Shown piece after piece: positions 1-7,586 of a DNA stretch of 57,440 nucleotides. This stretch comes from an uncultured Lachnospiraceae bacterium. Its GTDB lineage: Bacteria; Bacillota; Clostridia; Lachnospirales; Lachnospiraceae. A program made the translations under genes and the position numbers. The stretch lies in the NCBI GenBank assembly GCA_902801415.1, contig CADCIK010000006.1, positions 1 through 57,440 of the forward strand. The letters run 5' to 3'. The notes under the pieces are model-generated. The model did no database searches. It saw only the letters and a list, made by a program, of their open reading frames with translations, and was not told the origin of the DNA. Each line of letters starts with the position of its first letter. Within the stretch, counting starts at the first letter, position 1.

Positions 1-75
1 GGATTCGAACCCATGTGCCCGTGAGGACAAACGGTTTTCAAGACCGCCGCGTTATGACCACTTCGCTACCTCTCC
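1..75 (-). tRNA. tRNA-Ser (UGA anticodon), 3' end cut by window edge
   Basis: On the minus strand the sequence starts GGAGAGGTAGCGAAG, has the anticodon loop CTTGAAA (anticodon TGA), a long class II variable arm, and a T-loop GGTTCGAATCC. These are the marks of tRNA-Ser(UGA). The last bases of the acceptor stem and any CCA lie before base 1. Confidence 0.93.
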
Positions 76-141
76 AAAACGGTGGCGCAGCACCTTTTTT
101 AGTCTTGATTCGCACTCGATGTTCTCGCGCGAACAAATGAT

Positions 142-170
142 ATATTATCAGAACCATTTAGCATTGTCAA
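142..170 (-). promoter_or_regulatory. sigma-A promoter of tRNA-Ser
   Basis: On the minus strand a perfect -35 TTGACA (165-170) and a -10 TAATAT (142-147) are separated by 17 bases. The predicted start is near 135, giving a leader of about 60 bases before the tRNA. Confidence 0.75.
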
Positions 171-197
171 TGATGAATATTAAAAATATTAGAGAAT

Positions 198-234
198 TTT
201 AAGCGCCGCCGGAACGATATCCGGCGACGCTTAA
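198..234 (-). terminator. stem-loop downstream of the CPBP gene
   Basis: A GC-rich inverted repeat with a CGCCGG/CCGGCG core flanked by TTAAGCG-type arms lies about 90 bases after the CPBP stop. On the minus strand it is followed by an AT-rich tract without a clean U-run, so termination is likely but not certain. Confidence 0.55.
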
Positions 235-324
235 ATCACTGCGCTCATGGCAATCCTATACACGATTTTGGCGAGTCAGAAGCCGCTTCTTTCTACGCAC
301 CTGCCTGATTGATGCCGCTCCATT

Positions 325-1050
325 CTACGCCTCCACCCGGTTGATCGCCGGCGTCTCTACGCGCTTTGCAAGGTACAGACAATAGCTGATTGAGAGAACG
401 AAAACGATGATGTGGATGATCCAATTCAGCACGACAGAACTTCCCGAAAAGAATACAGAAGTGACGTCGATCACGCTGTGAGCCAGGATACAAGGCCAAA
501 GGCTCCCGCCCTTATAGAAAGTCATCGTAAAGATAAATCCGACAGCAACAGCAAATACCATCTGCACCAGTGTCTCAACGAGATCCTGCCCGTTCAACAA
601 GTTAGAAATGTGACCGAGTCCGAATGTGACGGATGCGATGATGATCGCTGTCCTTGCATTGCCATCCTTCAGGATAGCTTTGAACAAAAAGCCACGGAAA
701 ATCAGTTCTTCGGCAAATCCGACGAAAGCCATCATCACAGCCGCATAGAGCAGCCCCGGCATCGGGTAGTCGGGGGAGAACCCGCCCCAGATATTGATAC
801 TGGATATGATCCACAGAGGGATAAACCACAGCATAGCCCTGCTGTTTTTGGCCCAGCCGGTCAATCCATAGTATTCCATTGTCCCAGTGATACGGACGCA
901 AAGGAATATCAGCGCACTGACAACAATCAGACTGATCATCAGGACCGGGCTGTCGTCTCCCAATCTGCGCAGGTTTCCCATGCAGACCGTATAGATTATG
1001 ATCCACATGATTGCAAATGTTATCTCACTTTTTTCATACAGTTTCTTCAT
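325..1050 (-). CDS. CPBP family intramembrane glutamic endopeptidase (CAAX/Abi type)
   Basis: This 241-residue multi-pass membrane protein carries the three CPBP (Abi) motifs: EExxxR at residues 114-119, FxxxH at 143-147 and HxxxD at 191-195. The family comprises metal- or glutamate-dependent intramembrane proteases. Members process prenylated or secreted peptides or protect against bacteriocins, but the substrate here is unknown. I chose the start at 1050 because AGGAG lies just upstream and its ATG overlaps the TetR stop codon as ATGA. A longer frame reaching 1092 has no such support. The overlap makes it translationally coupled to the TetR gene, so it is probably the target that regulator controls. 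Confidence 0.88.
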   Translation of the reverse strand: MKKLYEKSEITFAIMWIIIYTVCMGNLRRLGDDSPVLMISLIVVSALIFLCVRITGTMEYYGLTGWAKNSRAMLWFIPLWIISSINIWGGFSPDYPMPGLLYAAVMMAFVGFAEELIFRGFLFKAILKDGNARTAIIIASVTFGLGHISNLLNGQDLVETLVQMVFAVAVGFIFTMTFYKGGSLWPCILAHSVIDVTSVFFSGSSVVLNWIIHIIVFVLSISYCLYLAKRVETPAINRVEA

Positions 1051-1619
1051 CTTCTCTCCTTCTGCGCTGCTGCCAAAAAAGCGCCGTTCCATGCACGTTC
1101 CAGATGCTCTGCGATCAAGTCTTCGTCATACTCCAGCCCATTGTTTGCAATAATGCTGGCATAACCATGCGCAAACAACGCAACGGTCAGAAACACCTGC
1201 CTGGTTTTTTCCATACTTAATCCTGCACCTTCCTGCATGGCGGCGAGGACCGGGATCAGTTCCTCAGAATCAATCATTTCCAACAGGCTTTTTTCCTCCG
1301 CATAACCGGATTGGAACAGAAACCGGAATAACTGTGGTTCCTCCACGGCAAAACGGATATAGTTCAGTCCGATTCCCAAGATCGGGTCCTGTTCTTCCGG
1401 GATGTTCATAAGGTATTCCGAATGCAGCCGGTCAGCCTGTGCATAGGCAGCCCGTTTCAGACTGTCGATGGTCTTGAAATGATACATGACCGGCTGGGTT
1501 GAGCAGTGCAGACGGGCGGAGACCGTCCTTGCATTGATGGCTTTAAATCCACTCTGTCTGGCAACTTCAACAGCTGCATCTATGATCATATCTTTCGGGA
1601 TCTTTATTCTGGGCGGCAT
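1047..1619 (-). CDS. TetR/AcrR family transcriptional regulator
   Basis: The 190-residue protein has an N-terminal helix-turn-helix at about residues 10-55 (recognition-helix region TQPVMYHF) and a helical C-terminal ligand-binding domain, the normal TetR length. It is the first gene of a two-gene operon with the CPBP protease, which overlaps it by four bases. AGGAG lies upstream of the ATG at 1619. A 34-bp palindrome at 1640-1673 overlaps its own -10 element, so it almost certainly represses itself and the protease. The inducer is unknown; an antimicrobial peptide or membrane stress is a guess from the partner gene. Confidence 0.9.
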   Translation of the reverse strand: MPPRIKIPKDMIIDAAVEVARQSGFKAINARTVSARLHCSTQPVMYHFKTIDSLKRAAYAQADRLHSEYLMNIPEEQDPILGIGLNYIRFAVEEPQLFRFLFQSGYAEEKSLLEMIDSEELIPVLAAMQEGAGLSMEKTRQVFLTVALFAHGYASIIANNGLEYDEDLIAEHLERAWNGAFLAAAQKERR

Positions 1620-1639
1620 CGCAGCTCACTCCTTTTCAA

Positions 1640-1673
1640 ATTATAATCGTCGTTATATAACAACAATTATAAT
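1640..1673. promoter_or_regulatory. 34-bp TetR-type operator palindrome
   Basis: The two 17-base arms are complementary at 15 of 17 positions; the centre is TATATA. It covers the -10 and start site of the TetR gene promoter, as expected for an autorepressor site. Confidence 0.75.
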
Positions 1674-1697
1674 ATAAACTATGACAAAACCTGTCAA
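1669..1697 (-). promoter_or_regulatory. promoter of the TetR-CPBP operon
   Basis: The minus strand has -35 TTGACA (1692-1697), a 17-base spacer and -10 TATTAT (1669-1674). The predicted start near 1662 falls inside the palindrome. Confidence 0.75.
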
Positions 1698-1762
1698 TAC
1701 TGTGCTTCTATCCATATGACGTGCGAACTGTATTCAAGCACGAAACAATATCGGGGAAAGAA

Positions 1763-1792
1763 AAAAGGCATGACTATGAAGTCATGCCTTTT
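1763..1792 (-). terminator. rho-independent terminator of metK
   Basis: An inverted repeat with AAGGCATGACT arms is followed by a T-run on the minus strand, about 40 bases beyond the metK stop. Confidence 0.88.
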
Positions 1793-1832
1793 CCAAAAAT
1801 ATGAAACTTTCTTAATTGTCCAAACTTCCTTT

Positions 1833-3020
1833 TCAGAGTTCTTTCTTCAGCTCCTTGACCTTGTCCAGTCTCTCCCAGGGAAGGTCGAGGTCATTTCTTC
1901 CGAAGTGTCCGTAGGACGCCGTCTGCTTGTAGATCGGGCGGCGAAGGTCAAGCATCTTGATGATGCCGGCCGGGCGCAGGTCGAAGTGTCTTGCGATCAC
2001 ATCTTCGATCTTCTCCTGCGGTACGTGTCCGGTGCCGAATGTGTCTACCATGATGGATGTAGGCTTTGCAACGCCGATCGCGTAGGAAAGCTGGATCTCG
2101 AGCCTGTCAGCAAATCCTGCCGCAACCATGTTTTTGGCAACATATCTTGCAGCGTACGCCGCGCTTCTGTCCACCTTGGTGCAGTCCTTGCCGGAGAACG
2201 CGCCGCCGCCGTGACGGGCCATACCGCCGTAGGTGTCGACAATGATCTTGCGTCCTGTAAGTCCTGCGTCTCCCTGCGGTCCTCCGATCACGAAACGGCC
2301 GGTGGGATTGATGAAGAACTTGGTGTTCTCGTCGATCATGTCAGCGGGAAGGATCGGGTCAAAAACGTATTTCTTGATATCTCTGTGGATCTCCTCCTGG
2401 GTCACGTCCGCCGCGTGCTGTGTAGAGAGAACGACCGCCTCGAGGCGGAAGGGCTGTCCGTTGTCATCGTATTCGACCGAGACCTGGGTCTTTCCGTCGG
2501 GTCTCAGATAAGGAAGTGTTCCGTCTTTTCTGACCTGTGTCAGTCTTTTGGCAAGCTTATGGGCAAGATCGATAGGATAAGGCATGTAGTCTTCGCACTC
2601 GTTGGACGCGTAACCGAACATCATACCCTGGTCGCCGGCGCCGATCGCTTCAATCTGTCTCTCGCTCATATTGCTCTCTCTTGCCTCGAGAGCCCTGTTG
2701 ACGCCCATCGCGATATCGGGCGACTGCTGGTCGAGCGCCACCATGACCGCGCATGTGTTGGCGTCGAATCCCATCTCGGAATCGGTATAGCCGATCTCCC
2801 TGACGACGTCTCTGGCAATCTGCGGATAGTCAACCGCAGCCTTTGTTGTGATCTCGCCGCAGATCAGGATAAAGCCGGTGCACGCAGTTGTCTCGCAGGC
2901 AACGCGGCTCATGGGGTCCTGCTCCATGCAGGCGTCAAGTATTGCATCTGAAATAGTGTCACAGATCTTATCAGGATGTCCCTCGGTAACAGATTCAGAA
3001 GTAAAGATATGTCGTTTCAC
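1833..3020 (-). CDS. metK: S-adenosylmethionine synthetase
   Basis: The enzyme makes SAM from methionine and ATP in the cytosol. The 395 residues match the family's usual length. Signature motifs are present: GHPDK at residues 14-18, GAGDQG at 127-132 and the phosphate loop GGGAFSGKD at 271-279. I place the start at a GTG (3020), which is preceded by AAGGAGGAATCAG and followed at once by the conserved N-terminus KRHIFTSES. The longer ATG frame runs into a region with no family similarity. Expression is controlled by a SAM-I riboswitch with its own terminator in the leader, giving product feedback. Confidence 0.97.
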   Translation of the reverse strand: MKRHIFTSESVTEGHPDKICDTISDAILDACMEQDPMSRVACETTACTGFILICGEITTKAAVDYPQIARDVVREIGYTDSEMGFDANTCAVMVALDQQSPDIAMGVNRALEARESNMSERQIEAIGAGDQGMMFGYASNECEDYMPYPIDLAHKLAKRLTQVRKDGTLPYLRPDGKTQVSVEYDDNGQPFRLEAVVLSTQHAADVTQEEIHRDIKKYVFDPILPADMIDENTKFFINPTGRFVIGGPQGDAGLTGRKIIVDTYGGMARHGGGAFSGKDCTKVDRSAAYAARYVAKNMVAAGFADRLEIQLSYAIGVAKPTSIMVDTFGTGHVPQEKIEDVIARHFDLRPAGIIKMLDLRRPIYKQTASYGHFGRNDLDLPWERLDKVKELKKEL

Positions 3021-3073
3021 CTGATTCCTCCTTGTTTTGGATATGTAGGTATAAATGTAAATAAATAGCAAAT

Positions 3074-3106
3074 AAAAAAACCCGCAGGCGACAGCATGCG
3101 GATTCG
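3074..3106 (-). terminator. riboswitch expression-platform terminator before metK
   Basis: A stem with AATCCGCA/TGCGGGTT arms is followed by seven Ts on the minus strand, between the SAM-I aptamer and the metK start. It would form when SAM is bound. Confidence 0.85.
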
Positions 3107-3120
3107 GTCAAAACACAAAT

Positions 3121-3253
3121 CCCTTATTGTTCGATCGCCCCATCCGGGGTCTCTCGCTCAGGCGGGCACCTACCTGCTTCGCAGTCTGTATCTGCTGACA
3201 GGGGTTGCCGTGGCTTCACAGGTCCTATGTACCTCCACCACTCTGAATAAGAG
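3121..3253 (-). ncRNA. SAM-I riboswitch (S-box) aptamer
   Basis: On the minus strand the P1 arm CTCTTATT pairs with AATAAGGG. The S-box core follows it: AGAGTGGTGGAGG, then GGACCTGTGAAGCC and CGGCAACC. These are the diagnostic conserved blocks of SAM-I. It sits directly upstream of metK, a classic target, and is followed by a terminator hairpin, so it is an OFF switch on SAM. Confidence 0.95.
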
Positions 3254-3300
3254 AACATGGTATGTAATTGTTCGGGAGTCTTCTTCTCCCATTGGTGCTT

Positions 3301-3329
3301 ATCATATCGCCAGCGGCAAGAGATGTCAA
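3301..3329 (-). promoter_or_regulatory. promoter of the SAM riboswitch-metK transcript
   Basis: The minus strand has -35 TTGACA (3324-3329), a 17-base spacer and -10 TATGAT (3301-3306). The predicted start near 3294 gives a 5' leader of about 270 bases that contains the whole aptamer. Confidence 0.82.
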
Positions 3330-3396
3330 TTAGCACATTTTACTCAATATTTCAGAATATTCGGTTTTTTTTGGACAGTTTATGATTTTTCAGCGT

Positions 3397-3425
3397 TTTA
3401 CATTTGGATAAACACTCTGTATACT
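3397..3425 (+). promoter_or_regulatory. promoter of the two membrane-protein genes
   Basis: The plus strand has TTTACA (3397-3402), a 17-base spacer and TATACT (3420-3425), divergent from the metK promoter. Confidence 0.65.
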
Positions 3426-3477
3426 CATACGTGTAATGTTCAAAACAATATTTTGTCAAAAACAAGGAATTAATAAT

Positions 3478-3828
3478 ATGTATAACAATCCCGGCGACAG
3501 ACTCTCCCGAACATCCATGAGTCTGGCTATCCTGGCAATTTTCTCTATACTGTCGTTCCCTGTGGTGGCTCCATATATACTCGGTTCCCTGTCACTTGTA
3601 TTGGCGATCCTCTCCAGGGGAAGAAGCGAGATCTTCCCGCGAAGGAGCAGAACCGCAGCCATCGTGGCATCCGTAGCGCTGATCCTCAACACCGCATTGC
3701 TTATCTATTCGATCTACTATTTTAACAGGATCCTCCATGATCCCGCTCTGCAGGAGCGGTTCAGTGAGACGCTTTACCGCATGTACGGGATCACATTTGA
3801 TGAATTCATGAGCCAGTTCAGGAGGTAA
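3478..3828 (+). CDS. small membrane protein (DUF4190-like)
   Basis: This is a 116-residue protein of unknown function. Residues 14-45 and 58-80 are strongly hydrophobic and flank a basic loop (RGRSEIFPRRSR), suggesting two or three membrane segments. The short charged C-terminus has aromatic and acidic residues. The start at 3478 follows AAGGA and a clear promoter; an upstream in-frame ATG at 3436 lacks a ribosome site. Only two bases separate its stop from the next gene's ATG, so the two are co-transcribed. The hydrophobicity pattern resembles DUF4190-type proteins, but I would not assert the family without a profile search. Confidence 0.75.
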   Translation: MYNNPGDRLSRTSMSLAILAIFSILSFPVVAPYILGSLSLVLAILSRGRSEIFPRRSRTAAIVASVALILNTALLIYSIYYFNRILHDPALQERFSETLYRMYGITFDEFMSQFRR

Positions 3829-3830
3829 AG

Positions 3831-4565
3831 ATGACTTTTTATAAAGAAAACAAAGCATTAAAGGCCGATGCCAGGGAGTCGCTGCTCGGTCACCTGACAA
3901 CAGCTGTGATTTCCGTATTTCTGTACACACTGGCAACGTCACTGATCGTGGAACTGGTTGCCAACTTTCAGTCCGGCTCGGTCATTCTTTCACTCGTTCT
4001 TTCTGCCGTGATCTTTTATGTAGTCAGCATCTGTTCCCACATGCTCCGGATCGGGCTTGCCAGTATCTTTTTGCAGCTTCTGTATCAGAAAAAAGCGAGT
4101 ATCGGCGATCTGTTCCGCGCTTTCCATGAGAATTCCGACACGGCCGTTACGATCAGCACGTTCATATCCCTTCTGGAGCTGGCCTGTATGCTCCCTGCGA
4201 TCATTGCGCTGGCAGTGATACCCGTTAACGGGCTGACGCCCGGCCTGGGCCTGGTCATCCTGCTGCTTGCAGCGGGAGCGATCGGAATAGCAGCCGTCCG
4301 GATCCGTTACGCATTGGTCGCTTATCTGTTTCTGGACTACCCCGAATACAGCGCCGGTGAACTGATCCGCGGAAGCGCGAGGATGATCAAAGGTCATAAG
4401 ATGCGCCTTTTGAAACTCTACCTGAGTTTTATCCCGCTTTATTTTCTCGGCGTTCTGTCTTTTGGCATCGCTGGTATGTGGGTGATCAGTTACAGCAAGG
4501 CTGCCGTTGCCGCTTTCTACAGAGATCTGATGTCCGGGCTCCGTGCTCCGTCGGATGAATCCTGA
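3831..4565 (+). CDS. DUF975 family integral membrane protein
   Basis: The 244-residue protein begins with the DUF975 signature region (KADARESLLGH, residues 11-21) and has about five to six hydrophobic segments, the usual size for this Firmicutes family of unknown function. It follows the small membrane protein by two bases with AGGAGG inside the previous gene's end, so they form a bicistronic unit. The last codons lie in a 22-bp sequence that is repeated just downstream. No catalytic residues are evident; a role in envelope or membrane homeostasis is only a guess. Confidence 0.82.
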   Translation: MTFYKENKALKADARESLLGHLTTAVISVFLYTLATSLIVELVANFQSGSVILSLVLSAVIFYVVSICSHMLRIGLASIFLQLLYQKKASIGDLFRAFHENSDTAVTISTFISLLELACMLPAIIALAVIPVNGLTPGLGLVILLLAAGAIGIAAVRIRYALVAYLFLDYPEYSAGELIRGSARMIKGHKMRLLKLYLSFIPLYFLGVLSFGIAGMWVISYSKAAVAAFYRDLMSGLRAPSDES

Positions 4566-4608
4566 GAAATGCAGGCACCTGACCCATCGGATGAATCCTG
4601 AGAAATGC
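4551..4608. repeat. 22-bp direct repeat across the DUF975 stop codon
   Basis: An identical 22-base sequence (core GATGAATCCTGAGAAATGC) occurs at 4551-4572 and 4587-4608. The first copy contains the stop codon of the DUF975 gene. Confidence 0.85.
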
Positions 4609-4721
4609 CGACATCTGTCCCGCCGGATCCCCCGGTCCGATACCCCTTTGGTATTGGGTCAAAATAGTCAGTTTCCCGATAATTGAACCAGCAGGAATCC
4701 TTGCTTAGAATCTTGAAAGCG

Positions 4722-4752
4722 AAAAAAGGCTCCGCAGATGCGGAGCCTTTTC
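4722..4752. terminator. bidirectional terminator between DUF975 and cysK
   Basis: A GGCTCCGCA/TGCGGAGCC stem has an A-run on one side and a T-run on the other, so it can serve both converging transcripts. Confidence 0.88.
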
Positions 4753-4807
4753 ATGTGCTTATTGATCGATCAGGCCGGAATATCCGGCATATATCCATTG
4801 GTGCCGA

Positions 4808-5740
4808 TCAGCTGAAGAGCGGTGTGGAGAGATATCTGTCTCCGGAATCGGGCAGAAGGACTACGATCCTCTTTCCCGCGTTCTCCGGTCTGGACGCAAC
4901 CTGCGCGGCTGCCCAGAGTGCTGCGCCGGAAGAAATGCCGGTCAGGACGCCCTCTGTGCGTGCCAGCGCCTTGCCTTCCTGGAAAGCTGCCTCGTTGGGG
5001 CACTTGATGATCTCGTCATAGATGCTTGTATCAAGCGTAGCCGGGATAAAGCCTGCGCCGATACCCTGGATCTTGTGGGGCCCGGGCTTCTCGCCGGAAA
5101 GAACTGCCGAGGTCTCCGGCTCAACAGCGATGACCTTGATCGCGGGATTCTTCTCCTTGAGGAATTTTCCTGTGCCGCTGAGAGTTCCGCCTGTACCTAC
5201 TGCGGATACAAAGATATCCAGCTCTCCGTCTGTGTCTTTCCAGATCTCGGGACCTGTGTGCTCATAATGGGCCTTGGGATTTGCGGGGTTGTCGAACTGA
5301 CCCAGGATCAGGGATCCGGGAATGGAATCTCTGAGTTCCTCTGCCTTCTTGATCGCGCCTTTCATACCCTTTGCGCCTTCGGTGAGGACCAGTTCCGCAC
5401 CATATGCCTTTAAGAGATTTCTGCGCTCCAGACTCATCGTGTCGGGAAGTGTAAGGATCGTCTTATATCCTTTAGCTGTCGCTACTGCCGCGATACCGAT
5501 ACCGGTATTACCGCTTGTGGGCTCAATGATCGTAGCGCCTTCTTTGAGGATTCCCTTTTCCTCTGCATCCTCGATCATGGCCAGTGCGATCCTGTCCTTG
5601 GTACTGCCGGCAGGATTGAAAAGCTCGAGCTTGGCTACGATCTCCGCCCCTGTGATGCCTTTCTTCTTCTGATAGTTTTTCAGGGAAAGAAGAGGTGTTC
5701 CACCGATCAGTTCTGTTGCGCTCTGTTTAATATTACTCAT
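4808..5740 (-). CDS. cysK: cysteine synthase A (O-acetylserine sulfhydrylase)
   Basis: This PLP enzyme makes cysteine from O-acetylserine and sulfide. The 310 residues are full length. The PLP-binding lysine is K48 in NPAGSTKDR (most homologues have V before the lysine), the substrate loop is TSGNTG at 75-80, and the phosphate-binding loop is GTGGT at 182-186. AAGGAG precedes the start. It is monocistronic with a strong promoter and a possible repressor box in the leader. The sulfide-producing asrABC operon elsewhere in the window could feed it. Confidence 0.95.
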   Translation of the reverse strand: MSNIKQSATELIGGTPLLSLKNYQKKKGITGAEIVAKLELFNPAGSTKDRIALAMIEDAEEKGILKEGATIIEPTSGNTGIGIAAVATAKGYKTILTLPDTMSLERRNLLKAYGAELVLTEGAKGMKGAIKKAEELRDSIPGSLILGQFDNPANPKAHYEHTGPEIWKDTDGELDIFVSAVGTGGTLSGTGKFLKEKNPAIKVIAVEPETSAVLSGEKPGPHKIQGIGAGFIPATLDTSIYDEIIKCPNEAAFQEGKALARTEGVLTGISSGAALWAAAQVASRPENAGKRIVVLLPDSGDRYLSTPLFS

Positions 5741-5777
5741 AGCATCTCCTTTCAGCTCATTAGATTCATCTCGTTGT

Positions 5778-5802
5778 ATTCATACTAATCAAATAGGATT
5801 AT
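5778..5802. promoter_or_regulatory. possible CymR-type operator in the cysK leader
   Basis: An imperfect inverted element reading ATAATCCTATTTGATTAG on the minus strand lies about 7-30 bases downstream of the predicted cysK start site. Its position suits a repressor, and the look recalls CymR boxes of Firmicutes cysteine genes, but I matched it only from memory. Confidence 0.3.
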
Positions 5803-5815
5803 CGGGATTGAGTAC

Positions 5816-5844
5816 AATATAGCACCCGCTTCTGTATTTGTCAA
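5816..5844 (-). promoter_or_regulatory. promoter of cysK
   Basis: The minus strand has -35 TTGACA (5839-5844), a 17-base spacer and -10 TATATT (5816-5821). Confidence 0.82.
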
Positions 5845-5944
5845 CGAGTTTTACCTGTTTTCTAATGACTTTTCCCATGCGCTTTCCCGTGCTAATATTG
5901 TGGTTAGTGAATGACGGCTTACGCCGCAGAGAGGAGTATGCTCC

Positions 5945-6670
5945 ATGGATTTACTGCAAATGCTCCGTGCCCTCCCGGATTCCGGCGCGGATGGCTTTCG
6001 CAATGAGCACAAGTATATATGTTCCTCCGCTGAGCTGGCTGAACTGCAGGTGCGGCTGACCGCTCTTCTGATGCCGGATCCCCACAGCGGGGCGGACGGG
6101 CGTTACAGGGTGCGCAGTCTGTATTTTGACACCTATGACGACCGGCTCGTGCGGGAGAATGAGGACGGCACTTCTCCGAGGGAGAAGTGGCGGATCAGGA
6201 GCTACAACCTGGACCGAAGTTACGTCTCTCTGGAATGCAAGATGCACGAGGGCGACCGCGTCCGCAAGCAGATCTGTCCGATCCCGGCAGTGCTTCTGGA
6301 TGAGATCCTCCTTGACCGCTATCCGCAGATCGGCGGCCAGAATCCGCCTCTGCTCAACCGCTTTCTGGTGCTGCACTATACGCAGCTTCTGCATCCGGCC
6401 GTCATCGTTGATTATATGCGGACGCCCTTTCTCTTCCCGGAAGGCAATGTGCGGGTGACCTTTGACTGCGGGATCGCTTCAGGCGCTGAACCCGCCTGCT
6501 ACTGGGATCCGGACACAGCGCTCAGGCCTGTCCTTCCGGCCGGCGCGGAGCTTCTGGAAGTGAAATTCGACAGTTTTCTGCCTGATCCCGTGTTCAACGC
6601 GATCCAGATGCGGGATATGCAGCGGACTTCCTTCTCCAAGTATTATCTGTCAAGGCGATATCATTTGTGA
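5945..6670 (+). CDS. VTC-domain (polyphosphate polymerase-like) protein
   Basis: The 241-residue protein consists almost wholly of a VTC tunnel domain. The pattern includes EHKY at residues 21-24, SLYFDT at 58-63, basic residues R83 and R85, and ECK at 97-99. In eukaryotic VTC4 this fold polymerises phosphate from ATP; most bacterial stand-alone copies are untested. It is followed by a DUF4956 membrane protein 84 bases later, a recurrent bacterial pairing, which suggests that the soluble catalytic domain works at the membrane through its partner. A polyphosphate or anionic-polymer role is therefore inference. Confidence 0.85.
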   Translation: MDLLQMLRALPDSGADGFRNEHKYICSSAELAELQVRLTALLMPDPHSGADGRYRVRSLYFDTYDDRLVRENEDGTSPREKWRIRSYNLDRSYVSLECKMHEGDRVRKQICPIPAVLLDEILLDRYPQIGGQNPPLLNRFLVLHYTQLLHPAVIVDYMRTPFLFPEGNVRVTFDCGIASGAEPACYWDPDTALRPVLPAGAELLEVKFDSFLPDPVFNAIQMRDMQRTSFSKYYLSRRYHL

Positions 6671-6754
6671 TAGAATGGCTCATAGCAGACAGCAGGAAAA
6701 CGGTGTTGACACCTTTCATGATCACAGGCAATGTGTATCTGCATGGAGGATACG

Positions 6755-7438
6755 ATGACATTTTCAGATATATTTAAGAAATCATTTTTGGAAGGGTACT
6801 CTACGGTGGAAATGAGTACCAATACTATTCTGGCAGCTCTTCTGTGGACGACGATCCTGGCGCTCTATATTTATTTCTGTTACAGGATCATGACCCGCAA
6901 GAGCTTTTACTCCAAGAGCTTTAACATCGCGCTTGTCGCTATGGCGCTGCTTACAGCCGCGATCATCCTGACCATCCAGTCCAGCATTGTTGTCTCTCTC
7001 GGTATGGTCGGCGCTCTGTCTATTGTCCGTTTCAGGACTGCCATCAAGGATCCCATGGATCTGGTATTCCTGTTCTGGGCGATCAGTGTCGGCATCATCT
7101 GCGGCGCGGGTCTATCCGAGATCGCTCTGCTGGTTTCCCTCGCCGTGACGCTCCTTCTCTTTGTTCTGGACCGGGCTCCTGTAGTTGCAGCGCCCATGAT
7201 CCTTGTGGTGAACGGAACCGTCACCGGGGACAGCCTTCCGGAAAAGGAGATCATGGATGTTGTATCCCGGTACAGCAGCTACTCCACAGTTAAGACAACG
7301 CGGCTGACCGGCGACCACCTGGATATGGTCATTGAACTTCGGGTCAAGGATGGACTGGGACTCACTCGTTCCGTGTCCGCGCTTCCCGGCATAAATTCCG
7401 TATCTCTCCTCTCCCATGATGGAGAAGTCACCAACTGA
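6755..7438 (+). CDS. DUF4956 family membrane protein
   Basis: The 227-residue protein has about four membrane segments (roughly residues 22-42, 53-72, 77-98 and 105-130) with the conserved SIVRFRTAIKDP loop typical of DUF4956. A soluble C-terminal domain of about 90 residues follows. The start at 6755 is chosen because GGAGG lies five bases upstream; two earlier in-frame ATGs lack this. It accompanies the VTC-domain gene and probably anchors or channels the product of that enzyme. No biochemical role is established for the family. Confidence 0.85.
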   Translation: MTFSDIFKKSFLEGYSTVEMSTNTILAALLWTTILALYIYFCYRIMTRKSFYSKSFNIALVAMALLTAAIILTIQSSIVVSLGMVGALSIVRFRTAIKDPMDLVFLFWAISVGIICGAGLSEIALLVSLAVTLLLFVLDRAPVVAAPMILVVNGTVTGDSLPEKEIMDVVSRYSSYSTVKTTRLTGDHLDMVIELRVKDGLGLTRSVSALPGINSVSLLSHDGEVTN

Positions 7439-7499
7439 TCCGCTTCATCCCTGTTCAATACACTGTACAGATCGTCAGCGCGCAGAGGCGCGCATAATG

Positions 7500-7534
7500 A
7501 AAAGGCTGTGCCGATCAATCCGGCACAGCCTTTT
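7500..7534. terminator. bidirectional terminator between DUF4956 and clpX
   Basis: A perfect AAAAGGCTGTGCC/GGCACAGCCTTTT stem-loop serves the converging genes. Confidence 0.9.
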
Positions 7535-7586
7535 CGTATTGTTCTTTTGATATTCAGTTATGAATTCCTGCATTTCTCCGGTATGA

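Noticed and set aside
3096-3473. 125-residue plus-strand frame
   Set aside because: It lies antisense to the SAM-I riboswitch and metK promoter and has no coding character.
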